Source: Odobenus rosmarus divergens
Lineage: Eukaryota > Chordata > Mammalia > Carnivora > Odobenidae
Length of the DNA: 64,000 nucleotides
Assembly (NCBI RefSeq): GCF_000321225.1
Contig: NW_004450403.1
Coordinates: 1,194,798 to 1,258,797, forward strand
Direction: 5' to 3'
Below are positions 33,120-43,000 of the stretch, in pieces. A program made the translations under genes and the position numbers. Under the pieces are notes generated by a model. It searched no databases. It was not told where the DNA came from and was given only the letters and a program-made list of their open reading frames with translations. Positions within the stretch are counted from its first letter, which is position 1; every line of letters starts with the position of its first letter.

Positions 33120-33260
33120 CCTAGTTCAATGTCCTCAGCCCATTCAGGTTGTTGGCAGGATTTAGTTCCTTGTATTGTAGGACTGACATCCCCGTTTTAT
33201 TTTCTCATTGGCTATCATGGAGGATCAGGTCTTTGTTTCTGGAGGCAGCCCATAGAAGAC
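33120..33260 (-). mobile_element. Possible MLT1-type LTR fragment
   Basis: GTTGGCAGGATTTAGTTCC, TTGTATTGTAGGACTGACATCC and TTTCTGGAGGCAGCC resemble the reverse complement of older MLT1 LTRs. Weak. Confidence 0.38.
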
Positions 33261-33644
33261 AGGATGCTGGGGGTGGGAGAAGGGAGGTGGACAGAATTCA
33301 GCTGCTCCCGGAGACTGAACATATTACTACAGATATGTATTTAATCTGTAATAAAATAATTAAAAATATAATGTTAAGAATCTTCCAGACCTTAGAATGA
33401 GATGAAAAAGAAAAAAAAAAAAAAAAAACGCAGACAAGATCCATGCAAGAGGACCAACATCAAACTGGTAAAATTCTAGGAAAAAAAGTAGAGAAAATGA
33501 AATAGAGGAAAGAGAAGTAACAAAAGTAAGTCTCTCAGGCCTGAAGAGGGCCATGAGTCTTCAAATAAAATTCCCCATCAACAGCTCAGCACAATGAAGA
33601 CAAGGGCAAAAGAGACAAATAACACTGTAGGGAATCCGTATAAC
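33261..33644. other. Unique DNA with A-rich runs
   Basis: Poly-A-like run at 33411-33428. No gene recognised. Confidence 0.45.
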
Positions 33645-34140
33645 TTCTTCCTTAAATGTGTGGTAGAATTTACCAGTGAACCCATCTGGGCCTGGTGCTT
33701 TCTATTTCAGAAGGTTATTAATTATTGATTCAACTTATATAATAGATGTAGACATATGCATATTGTCTATTTCTTCTTGTGTTTTAGCAGAATGTGTCTT
33801 TAAGGAACTGGTCCATTTCATCTAGGTTATCAAATTTGTGGCATACAGGTGCTCATAATATTCCTTTATTATCCTTTTAATGTCTATAGGATCTGTAGTG
33901 ATGCCTGCTTTTTCATTTCTGATATTTTTAATTTGCATCTTCTCTCATTTTTCTTAGCCTAGTTAGAGTCTTATCAATTTTATTGATCTTTTCAAAGAAA
34001 CAGATTTTCATTTTGTTGATTTTCATTATTGATCTCCTTTTTCAATTTCACTGATTTTTGCTCTAATTTTTTTTGGATTCCCTTTCTTCTGCTTACTTTG
34101 GATTTAAATTGCTATTCTTCATACTTTTTTATTTTAAACA
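33645..34140 (-). mobile_element. L1 ORF2 relic (reverse transcriptase region), minus strand
   Basis: Plus-strand text ACCCATCTGGGCCTGGTGCTT, AATGTCTATAGGATCTGTAGT, TTTTCATTTCTGATATTTTTA and TTTATTGATCTTTTCAAAGAA is the reverse complement of the L1 ORF2 reverse-transcriptase region. Stops and frameshifts throughout; L1MA/L1PB-age element, inactive. Confidence 0.88.
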
Positions 34141-34324
34141 TCTTCCCTATTTTATTTTTATTAAACAATAAATATGCACAAAATACTAGATGTAGAATCA
34201 TGGGTCATGTTCTTGGGATCCTGCAGTTCTTTTTGAAAAAATAAAACCCACATGCAAATCCAATAGAAAATAAGTTAGAAGACTTAAGAAAGTGGTAACT
34301 GCCATATTGTGTGCAGGGCAACAT

Positions 34325-34520
34325 CTGAGATTTGGCTTCAGTTATACTTGGTCTAGATCTTGACCCTGACAGAGATAAATGTTTGGCCTTAGTTAGTTAC
34401 ATAAACCCTCTGTGCCTCAGTTTCCTCATCTGTGAAATGGGAACAGTAATATTGATATTGTTTAAGAGGCATCAGATTTAGATGTAAGGAAAATATTTAG
34501 CATCGTACCCAAGGAAGCTA
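34325..34520 (+). repeat. MIR SINE
   Basis: CATAAACCCTCTGTGCCTCAG, TTTCCTCATCTGTGAAATGGG and the 3' half after GAACAGTAATATTGATATTG make this one of the clearest MIR copies in the window. Confidence 0.92.
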
Positions 34521-34968
34521 CATGGTTAGGATCCACGAATGAGTGAAAGAAATGTAGAATTAGGCAGGATGAGAAGAAGGGGGAGAGGCAGGCTTACCTA
34601 TAACCTACAGCAGAGAGAAACTTCTTTAGTTTAAAATATAGAATAGAAATCACTTTAAAATGTATAGCTCTGTGTGACAAGAGTGACATGCTTTCACCCC
34701 AAAGTAAGTCTTTTCTTGTCCTGAATAGGAAAAGACAAGAAGGAGATAAAAAGAGCAGGATGGGAGTAACACATATGTGCATACATGTTTATATATTTAT
34801 ATGTTTATATCATAGAAAAAAATTTGCAAAAACTGGCTTTGGCACAATGGAATAGTAATCATTTTGCAAAGATTCTAGTGTCATGTATCTCATCTGTATG
34901 GTCAGAATCTGTTCACTTTGCACGTTCTCACTGATGATTGTATGTCTCATTTTCTCTTGTACTCTAAG
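34521..34968. other. Unique non-coding DNA
   Basis: No recognised feature. Confidence 0.45.
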
Positions 34969-34978
34969 AATAGAAGTT

Positions 34979-35158
34979 GGGGCACCTGGGTGGCTCAGTC
35001 GATTAAGCACCTGCCATCAGCTCAGATCATGATCCCAGGGTCCCTTCTCAGAGGGGAGTCTGCTTTTCCCTCTCCATCCCCCACTCATGCTTTCTCTCTT
35101 TCTCTCTCTCTCCCTGTCTTGCTCTGTCTCTCAAATAAGTAAATAAATCTTGAAAAAA
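34979..35158 (+). mobile_element. CAN-SINE with internal 26-bp deletion removing the B box
   Basis: Head GGGGCACCTGGGTGGCTCAG, A box and tail AAATAAATCTTGAAAAAAAA are intact, but the body jumps from GGGTCC to CTTCTCAG. Compared with the copy at 19192 this is a loss of about 26 bases between two TCC triplets, removing the region homologous to the tRNA B box. Perfect 10-bp target-site duplications AATAGAAGTT at 34969-34978 and 35159-35168. Confidence 0.95.
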
Positions 35159-35185
35159 AATAGAAGTTTAAAAACACCATTGCTG

Positions 35186-35602
35186 GTGATAAAATGTGGT
35201 ATGGAGGGCATATTACTCAGTCTTAATAATGAAGGCCATTCTGACATAGACTACAAAGGGGATGTACCTTGAAGACAATATATTAAGTGAAAGAAGTCAG
35301 TTACAAAAGGACAAATACTATGATGCCACTTACATAGGTAACTATGTTGTAACTAGAGTTGTCGAATTCATAGAGACACAAAATAGAATGGTGGTTACCA
35401 AGAGCTCATGGGGGAGAGATGGGAAATTATCATTTAATGGATATAGAGTTTCAGTTTTGAAAGATGAGATTTCCGTGGACAGAGGGAGGTGATGGTTGCA
35501 CAACAGTGTGAATACACTTAATGTCACTGAACTATATATTTAAAAATGGCTAACATGGTAAATTTTATGTTACGTGTATTTTATCTGAATTTTTAAAACA
35601 GG
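35186..35602 (+). mobile_element. L1M LINE 3' end, 5'-truncated
   Basis: GATGTACCTTGAAGACAATA, TTAAGTGAAAGAAGTCAGTT, AATTCATAGAGACACAAAATAG, AATGGTGGTTACCAAGAGCTC, GGTGATGGTTGCACAACAG, ACTTAATGTCACTGAACTAT and GGTAAATTTTATGTTACGTG are the end of L1M ORF2 plus 3' UTR. About 415 bases, same lineage as 1356-2815. Confidence 0.92.
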
Positions 35603-35985
35603 AAAAAAGTTCCCTTCTCATCGGAATTTAAAGAAATGGAAAATTGAAAAAAGAAATTTTTTAAAATGTAAACTGGCATACCCAGGTTCATTGGCTGGGT
35701 GTGTACATATGAAAATCAGTCTGTGTTAAAATTAAGCACTATTCAGGATTGAGTCTTACACATAGATTAGTTTAATGGTCTAAAATTTGACATAAACGTG
35801 ATAAGCTTCACAAAGCACCTCCCTTTCCATCCACTCACTAAATTGCTCAGGAGCAGCTCCTATGGACTAGAGGAAGAGGAGATGAGCCTTACGTAACCCA
35901 GGCTGGGGGAGCAGGGCACTGCTCCCAGATATTCGGCATCTTCCCCGGCAGGACCTGAAGCTCCTGAAAGCCCCAGGGTAGGAAG
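35603..35985. other. Unique non-coding DNA leading into the CpG island
   Basis: Nothing recognised. Confidence 0.45.
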
Positions 35986-36259
35986 TCACTCGGTCCCCTG
36001 CTTCGGATGAGGAGCCTGAGGCTCACCCGGGGTCCTGGCTGCGGGGAACCTGAACCTGGCTATGCTCAGGTCCAGGTCCATGCCTGCCCCCGCTCCGCAG
36101 CCACGATTCAAGCAGACCCAGAGCCCGTGAAGCTGTGGCTCCCGGGAGCGACAGAGACGGGGCCAGCGACCGCCCAGGGTGGCTGCTCCAGGAACAAAAC
36201 CTCCGCATCTTTTCAGCACTTTCCCCCCAGGGCTCGCGCCCTCCCCGGGCGCCTGGCGA

Positions 36260-36377
36260 GGGCTGTGGGGGGCTGCGGGGGTTGCGGGGGGCGGCGAAGG
36301 GCTGCAGGGGGACTGAGGGGGGCTGCGCGGGAGGCTGCGGGGGCTCCGGGGGCCGTGAGGGCGCGGGGGGCTGAGGG
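36260..36377 (+). repeat. G-run array with strong quadruplex potential
   Basis: Thirteen runs of three or more G in 118 bases, many in a loose GGGGGGCTGC-type repeat. Several overlapping quadruplexes could form on this strand. Confidence 0.85.
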
Positions 36378-36633
36378 CACCGCTGCCCACGCCCCGCAGT
36401 TGCCGCGCGGGCGGGGAGGCACGCCCGGTATGCAGCCCGCGACAGCTGCAGGGTTGCCGCGGCCCGGCCGGAGGGGAATTCTTTGCCAATGACCACACGG
36501 GCCCGGCTCCACCAGCTGTCCACTCAGCGAGCCAGGGGTTCCAGGGTCGCCGAGCGGGTGTGGCTGTTGTCACCCAGCCGTCACCGCGCAGGGGTTAAGC
36601 GTATGTCGGGCCGATTATGGCAGCAGAGGAAAT

Positions 36634-36756
36634 GACACTCTCAGGAGTGTCCCTGCGCGCACGGCTGACTCAGGCTTCACACACCATTCCAGGGGCCAAC
36701 TCACTCCGTGGACACTTGTAAAAATAGCACCCAGCTCGGCGTGCATGCCTCAGTCC
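36634..36756 (+). promoter_or_regulatory. Candidate core promoter and muscle/AP-1-type motif cluster
   Basis: In order: inverted repeat GACACTC-TCAG-GAGTGTC (36634-36651), AP-1 site TGACTCA (36666-36672), TEAD/M-CAT site CATTCCA (36685-36691), MEF2- or TATA-like GTAAAAATAG (36718-36727) and an initiator-like CTCAGTC with A at 36752, about 33 bases downstream of the TATA-like element. Spacing fits a TATA-Inr promoter firing to the right. The motifs are seen; their use is inference. Confidence 0.4.
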
Positions 36757-36960
36757 TGTTCCGTGCTTGCCTCCGGGAGGAGAGGTGTCGAACACAGAGA
36801 GCCAGAGCCTGGAGAAGATGAGACGCGGGGCTTCGGGCGCGGGCGGCCCTGGGGGTCCTGCTGTCTGGACCGGGGGGCGCAGTCTAGTCCCCGCCCGCTT
36901 CCAGTCGTCACTTGCCCTTGAGCTGGGGAGCCACGCAGTTCCAGCCAGATGCTTTTAAAT

Positions 36961-37789
36961 CATGCAAGTAAATGAGCCTCTCCGCCTTTTCTGGATCAAC
37001 CTGGCAGAAGGGCTGTAACTTCTTCACGTCGACGCAAGACATCTTTTATTAGCCAAACCTGTGTTTGTGTGCCCTTAGCCCTCACCGGGGTCCGCGCACG
37101 ACTGGGCGAGACGGACATTATTTTTCCATTTCGTAAAGAGCCTCAACTTCCTCAGGCTCTGCCTGCAGTTAACAGCTCCTGGAGGAGGGGGCTTGAAAGC
37201 TGATTTTCTGACGCCCGGGGACAGACCTGTTCTCCCACTCCACTGTCGATCCTACTTCTGAAATCAGAATTAGGCACACAGCCCCAGATGAAAGAGCCTC
37301 TTATAGACCACACTGTGCGTTATTTCCCGCTCCAGTTTGAACTTAAATACCACATTTGTATTTTAACAGCTGCTACTCCCTAAGCAAACATATTCATGTA
37401 GAAGTTTCAGAATTATGACCGTTTTTTTCCCCACTACGTATAAAACACATTCCCCAGAAACATGATTTTCTTAAGTAGCTGGAATTGTCTAACTTTGGTT
37501 ATTTGTATTAATTGATGAACCAGCCAGTTAAGAACAAGAAAGTGAAACGCAGGAAAGAAGGTGGGCAGAGCAGTAAAGGGGCGGGGCTGAAGGAGGGATG
37601 GGGGCGGTCTGTGAACGTTTCTGCAAATTGGTTTACTGGTCTGCATGGGAGCAGCAAGATTCGGCCAACAGTCCGGCCTCAGGACGGACCACAGACCAGA
37701 CCACAGATCCACATAGTAGGAGATGCTGCCGGCATGTCCCCCTCACTCCAGGCACGTTTTCCTCCTATTTTAATGACCTGAGACCAAGT
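36961..37789. other. Unique non-coding DNA downstream of the CpG island
   Basis: No repeat or exon recognised. If a transcript starts near 36750, its first exon and intron could extend here. Confidence 0.4.
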
Positions 37790-38180
37790 TTAGACAGTCT
37801 CTATACAGGCCAGTCAGGGAAGGCTTCTCGAAGGAGGTGATAACTGAGGCCAGTTGTCAAAGATGTGCAGGACTTTTCCAGGCAAATGAGCTGGAACTAT
37901 GGGCGCATTCACGGAATGTAAGTGACGCTGTGGTTCAAATGTGCAGGAGGAATGGGGCCCAGCAGCCAGCAAGGTAGCAGGTACTGAAGAACAAAGTCCT
38001 TGAGCTCCATTCTGCAGGCTGAGGGGGCACAGGAAGGGGGGGGTTCCTTCTCACTTCCTGAGTGCATTGTTCTGGGGAAGGCAGAGTAGAAAGGGGATTG
38101 ACCCCAGGCAAAAAGGCACTTCAGGTCAGGAAGTGCAAAACCTGTGGGAGGGTGGCAGAAAAGAGACATGGATACTTCAA
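37790..38180 (-). repeat. Probable L2 LINE, minus strand
   Basis: CAGGGAAGGCTTCTCGAAGG, AGGTGATAACTGAGGCCAGT, TTTTCCAGGCAAATGAG and later phrases follow reverse-complement L2 order. Confidence 0.6.
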
Positions 38181-38384
38181 AAGCCATTCAGGCGGGAGTG
38201 TGCACATACACTGGAGAGCTGAAAGGCTCGCTCTCCAATTCCTGACCCAGGTAACTGACTCCAGGTTGCCAGTAAATGATGTGGAATGTTTCACTAATCT
38301 TGAAAGGAGAATGAAGCCAGTCGCATGGGTTGCTTCTGTGTCTGCTGGGAATCTGGCTGTCTGCAAGAGGTTTTGAGGGATTAC

Positions 38385-38510
38385 CTACGTTATTTCATGA
38401 TCTTCTAGAGGCAACCCCGTGAAGTTTATCACCATTTTACAGAAGTGAAATTTGAAAACTAGAAAGATCAAGGAAATCAAGAAGTGTCCACACTAAGAAG
38501 TGGAGGCTGT
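38385..38510 (-). repeat. MIR SINE fragment, minus strand
   Basis: AACCCCGTGAAGTTTATCACC and CATTTTACAGAAGTGAAATTT match the reverse-complement MIR core. Confidence 0.6.
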
Positions 38511-38519
38511 CTGTCCCTC

Positions 38520-38790
38520 AGGTGTATGTTCTTGGCTCTTTGAAACTATAATATCAGGTGTGAGCATATTGACTTCAAAGTGTCCGTGAGATACCCAGGT
38601 AGGGGGACCCGGGAGCTGGATGAGTCTGGAACTCTGTTCCAAGCAGAGATTTAGATGTGGCGGTTGGGTGAATGGGTAAGAGTTGAAGCCATGTATATTA
38701 ATGAGCATTGCAGGCTGAGGTGGAGATCTGGGACACCTTGTCCTTGTATCTCTGGGGAGGTGGCTCGGGGATGTCTTTGATGCTGAGTGG
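38520..38790 (-). repeat. L2 LINE fragment, minus strand
   Basis: TGAGCATATTGACTTCAAAG, TGTCCGTGAGATACCCAGGT, GAGCTGGATGAGTCTGGAAC and GAGTTGAAGCCATGTATATT parallel reverse-complement L2. It probably belongs with 37790-38180 as one old element with a MIR in it. Confidence 0.6.
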
Positions 38791-39699
38791 GAGCACGGGA
38801 GAGAATGGATCTGGCTCTGACCAGCTTGTTGAAAACTCAACTTCTCTACATTGTTTTTATGACCTCAGTTACTAGCTATGTTATTGCTGGCCTGTTTTAT
38901 TTTGCAATTCTTCTGAAAATAATGACTTTTTTTGTTTTGTTTTGTTTTTCTGACAGGGTTCATTTAATAAGGTTTAGCATCTAATTTACTAAGACTCTTT
39001 GGGGAATAAAGTGTTACACAATATAATTTTTCCCCTAATAAATGAAGCTTATTTCTTTAAATTCCAGAACTTAGTTTCAACCATGCCTATGTGTTTTTTT
39101 AATGTGTTATTACATCGTTTGCTTCTTTCCTAAATATAGCATAATTGTGGTATTTTCATAGAAAACTGTAGATCTTCGCTATGGTTGTATGTCATTAAAC
39201 GGAGCATTCTTACAGGGATGTTCTAAGAGTGAGGCTTGGATGATTACTTACTACCATTCTGAGTGATTCCAGAATACTCCACATTTATTTAGTTCACTGA
39301 TCATTCATTTAATCATTGAACCAATATTTATTAAGTTATTTCTATCATCAGTGAGCAAAACAAACAAAATTCCCTGCTCTGGTCGAGCTTGCATTCTAGA
39401 GCTTCCATGGCCTTCTGGAGCTCCTTCACCCTTCACTGCAAGGCTCCCCTCACACTGGTTTGATATAACATTTGGGAACTCTGTGGCTTTACCATTATGA
39501 CTACTAACACAATGGTTTCTAATAGACAGGAAAATCATTGCTGAGACCCAATAATGGCCTAGTGTAAAGTGATGAGCAGAGAAAAATGGGGGTTTGAAAC
39601 AACAGGTTTCTACATACCTACAGAAAGGATTTATTCCATAAAATGGGAGTAATTATGCAAAATATCATGATGTCTAAAATGCCATTGTGTTTATGTAGT
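38791..39699. other. Unique non-coding DNA
   Basis: A short GTTTT repeat at 38933-38950. No recognised gene. Confidence 0.5.
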
Positions 39700-40780
39700 A
39701 ATGTAAAATAATGATGACACAAAATTATGCCTATCAACCACATGGTATATCAGTTCATATTCTTTCCCTTGAACATATATCTTTATGTTTAAAGTGGGCT
39801 TCTTATGGACAACCTAGAGATGGATTTTGCTTGTGTCCAATCTGCCAATTCTACTTTCAATCTGGAGGTTCAGATAATTTAAATTTCATGTAATTATCGA
39901 TGTGACAGAGATCAAGTCTACCATCTTTCTATTCATTCTCTATTCATGTCCTATTTATTCCCACTTTTTCTGCATTTCTTTGGATTTGGGTATTTTTTAT
40001 GATTCTATCTTTTAAAGTCTCTGCCATTTGCTTATTATCAATGCATCTTTGATTAATTTTTAGCAGTTGTCCTAGTGTTTACAATATACATTTTTTTAAT
40101 TTTATTTATTTGACAGAGAGAGACATACAATATACATTTTTAACTTACAGATTTCTGTAGAGCGTAAGGAACACACATCCATAGAATTTCATTTTTCCCC
40201 TCCTGTTCTTTACACTGTTGCGGTCATACATTTTACGTCAAGTACAAACATTTTATGTATGTCACACATCCCACAGTACACCGCCATTGTTGTTTGCTTT
40301 AAACAATTATCTTTTAAAGAGATGAAACGATTTTTTAAGTCTTTTATATTTTTCACATATTTCCAGTGCTCTTAATTTTCCTTTTTGTAGAACAAAGTTT
40401 CCTTCTGGTATCACCTTACTTTTACTAATGTGATTTCCTTTAACATTTCTATAGTCCCATTATATCCATGAGGAATTTAATCAACATTCATTTCTTCCAA
40501 AAAGGCTTTAATTTCCTTTCATTTTTGCTCAGTAGAGGACTCTAGGTTAGAAAACATGTTTGTCAGTCCTTTACAGATGTTTCTCCATTGTTTGTCTTAC
40601 TTCCATAGATTCTGAAAGAAGTCTGCTATATTCTGTGCTTCTCTGTATGGAATAGGCTTTTTTTTCTCTTGTGGCATTTTTCTGCCCCTCTCTCTGTGTC
40701 CTGTCCTGGCTTTCCAATTATACATATGTAACTGCTTGACATTGTCCCAAGTGCAGTGCCTGGGAGTGAAGAAGAAATCG
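39700..40780 (-). mobile_element. L1M LINE around the ORF1-ORF2 junction, minus strand
   Basis: On the minus strand 39700-39900 decodes as a decayed start of ORF2 (endonuclease N-terminus), and 40140-40660 matches the region upstream of it (for example plus-strand TTTAACTTACAGATTTCTG, TTGCTTTAAACAATTATCTTT, TCCTTTAACATTTCTATAG, GAAGTCTGCTATATTCTG). All frames are broken. A 30-bp SINE fragment is inserted at 40096-40125. Confidence 0.75.
40096..40125 (-). mobile_element. Ultra-short (30-bp) CAN-SINE tail insertion
   Basis: Plus-strand TTATTTGACAGAGAGAGAC is the CAN-SINE 3' tail reversed. It is bracketed by identical 16-mers TACAATATACATTTTT at 40080-40095 and 40126-40141, so this is a complete, extremely 5'-truncated insertion rather than a decayed full element. 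Confidence 0.9.
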
Positions 40781-41104
40781 CGGCCGGCTCAGAATTCGAG
40801 GAATGGCAAACTGCATCAGATACCAGCAGAGGGTTGATCATCATTGCAGGTGCTTGTTGGACAGTTGTGATATGGCAGCTTCCACTCTACTCTTTACCCA
40901 CCTGATTCTGATTTAGCCTTTGAATTTGCCTCACCGTGTCCCAGCAAGCCTTCCCGTGTCTTCCTTTCTTACTGTAATTCTCTGCCTCCCCTCTCTTACG
41001 AGGACAGGTGGCCCCCCTTTTTAAATGGCATTATGTGCTGGGTTTCCCTGTGTCTCTAAATGTATTACTCTTCATTCTAGTCTACGTTTTTATCTCTCTA
41101 TCTT
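40781..41104. other. Unique non-coding DNA
   Basis: Possibly the inner part of the L2 that follows (CTGTAATTCTCTGCCTCCCC near 40975), not confident. Confidence 0.4.
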
Positions 41105-41225
41105 CCATAGGTACACTGTGAAGTCCTTGAGAGCAGAAACTATGACTTCTATTTTTACCTCAAATAACTTGCCCTTTACCCAAGGCATATCACATTCTTG
41201 GTAAATGTTCCTTGGGTGAATGAAT
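41105..41225 (+). repeat. L2 LINE 3' end, first of two
   Basis: CACTGTGAAGTCCTTGAGAG, CAGAAACTATGACTTC and GTAAATGTTCCTTGGGTGAA match the L2 tail. Confidence 0.78.
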
Positions 41226-41226
41226 G

Positions 41227-41360
41227 GTGCCTTCCACTGGACTGTGAGCTCCAAGGGCAGAGGTTGTATTTCCTACAATTTTTGTTGTAACTTCAATTCC
41301 AGATATAGTAATCGGCACAAAATAAGGGTTTAGTGGCTGTGTTTGGAATGCAGGATTGAA
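41227..41360 (+). repeat. L2 LINE 3' end, second of two
   Basis: ACTGGACTGTGAGCTCCAAGG, GCAGAGGTTGTATTTCCTAC and the decayed tail repeat the same L2 3' end motif order immediately after the first copy. Confidence 0.75.
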
Positions 41361-41699
41361 GGTCTGGATGAATAGAAAAGTTGGCCACCACTCTTGCTAA
41401 TAGACTCTGACATTGACAGAATGATGGCAGAGCCCAAGAAAGAGGCAAGTGGGTCTCCTAGACTACTCTTGTTCCTCCTCAGGTAACATTCCTGGCTGGA
41501 AATCTGATATCTTTACCTCTAGTTTCAAACTGTCTCCCTGGCTTATGGCCTTCGAGTGGAATGACAAATACACTTTTCATGCTAGCCATATAAATGGCCA
41601 TGAAGGGATTACTTGTTTCCTGCCTTGTTTTGTATTGCTAGTCTTGTCAATACCCATGCTCTGTCCCCCTACAAATAACATTTAAAAAAAAATGTGTAA
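41361..41699. other. Unique non-coding DNA
   Basis: No recognised feature. Confidence 0.45.
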
Positions 41700-41885
41700 C
41701 ATTTATTGAGTACTAATTGCACCAGGCACCTGGCAAGGTGTTTTATAAGGATTCTCATTATAATTTCACAGATTAGGAAACAAGATTCAGAGAAGCAATT
41801 TGATTTGCCCAAGGAAACATATCAGCAGGAAACAGCAGAATTTGAGCCCTGGTTAGCTTGCCAACGAAGTCCATATTTTTGCCAC
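41700..41885 (-). repeat. MIR SINE, minus strand
   Basis: TTTATTGAGTACTAATTGCACC, CACAGATTAGGAAACAAGATTC, GATTTGCCCAAGGAAACATAT and CAGAATTTGAGCCCTGG form the reverse-complement MIR nearly end to end. Confidence 0.9.
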
Positions 41886-41974
41886 TAAATAAATGTTATT
41901 CTGTCGAAGTTTTTTAGAAAGTAAAATATGAAATATAGCTTTATGGTTACTGACCAATGATATATTAACTGTAC

Positions 41975-42150
41975 AGACCCTGAAGTCAGACCAGGGATAA
42001 ATTCTTTATTGCTCTAATCTTCAGTGCTTTCATCTGGAAAACTGAGATCCTAGTAACATATACATTGTGTAAGACAGAATGAGATTATGTGGATGAAAGG
42101 TGTTTTGCACATTATGAAGCACTATATGCGTGTTAGTCATTATTCTAAAC
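41975..42150 (+). repeat. MIR SINE
   Basis: CCCTGAAGTCAGACCAGGG, TTTCATCTGGAAAACTGAGAT and the 3' part GGTGTTTTGCACATTATG fit MIR in plus orientation, opposite to its neighbour. Confidence 0.75.
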
Positions 42151-43000
42151 AACATGCAGTTTGAGAAGCAGCAAGAAAGAAACTCTTCCTATCTTAAACT
42201 ATATCTCATGACAAAGCTATGATTTGGGGCTAGCAAATATCTCCTTGAATATGTGAATACCTTATTCTAAACCCATTTACTAAGTGACTAGCCATCGTTC
42301 CTTACCTAGAATGAATTATTTCCATCAGATTGACATCTTGACTGCTAGATAAGATTAGTTTCACCTAATGGTTGGGAAATTTTAAAGTGAAGAAAAAGAT
42401 AGCTATTAAGTCTTGCATATTGCGTCAAAGAAGTCTTGTAAGGAGAACAGGGAGCTAAGACGGGGCACCTAATGCTCTCGGGCCAGAAACAACAACCCTA
42501 AGGCAATGGGGCTTGGAGAGACAGGTCTGAGACTCCTGCCTGCCCCTCCGGAGGGGGCGGCACAGGCACCGCAGGGGCTGAGCTCGGGTCCTCGGGGAGG
42601 CTGCCTCTGGCCCTGTGGCCTCGCTGGCCATCAGAGCTGCCAGGCCCCCAAACCACCAGCTCAACCAGGAACCCTATGGAAAAGCCAGGCCCAGGAGAAA
42701 CAAAGCAAAGGAAATACGTCTCTCAATGTGTGTATATCTGCAAAGAAGCAAAGTAAATGTATAAACATCTGGTTGCAACTGTCAGAAAAGGAGATTCACA
42801 GAAGATTCTTCCAGCAAAGCATGTTCGTTGGTCATAAACGTCAAAGCACCCAGCACACTGAGATGTGCAGAATGCCTTGTAGGGTCTCTCATTTTCCTCC
42901 TTTCCCTGTGTCTCCAGTTCCTCCACTGCGAATGTCCCAGCCTGAGTCTTTCAGAAACCCCATTTCTGTGTCTGGGATGTATTTCTGTACTTCAGTGGGG
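42151..43000. other. Unique DNA with a small GC-rich patch
   Basis: 42505-42665 is GC-rich with several CpGs. The 178-codon plus frame at 42506-43042 starts in it and has no recognised domain. Confidence 0.45.

Larger units (their letters stand above)
35990..36960. promoter_or_regulatory. CpG island
   Basis: The densest CpG and GC region of the window, flanked on both sides by AT-rich DNA. CpGs cluster at 36020-36260 and 36330-36620 and again at 36800-36900. Both strands show long open frames here (195 codons minus, 161 codons plus); neither has a recognised domain and both are explained by stop-codon scarcity in GC-rich DNA. A CpG island this size usually marks a promoter, so an unseen transcript start is plausible. 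Confidence 0.75.

Noticed and set aside
35986..36573. 195-codon minus-strand and 161-codon plus-strand open frames
   Set aside because: Both lie in the CpG island, overlap on opposite strands and are rich in P, G, R and S. No domain, no splice or Kozak support; expected where stop codons are rare.
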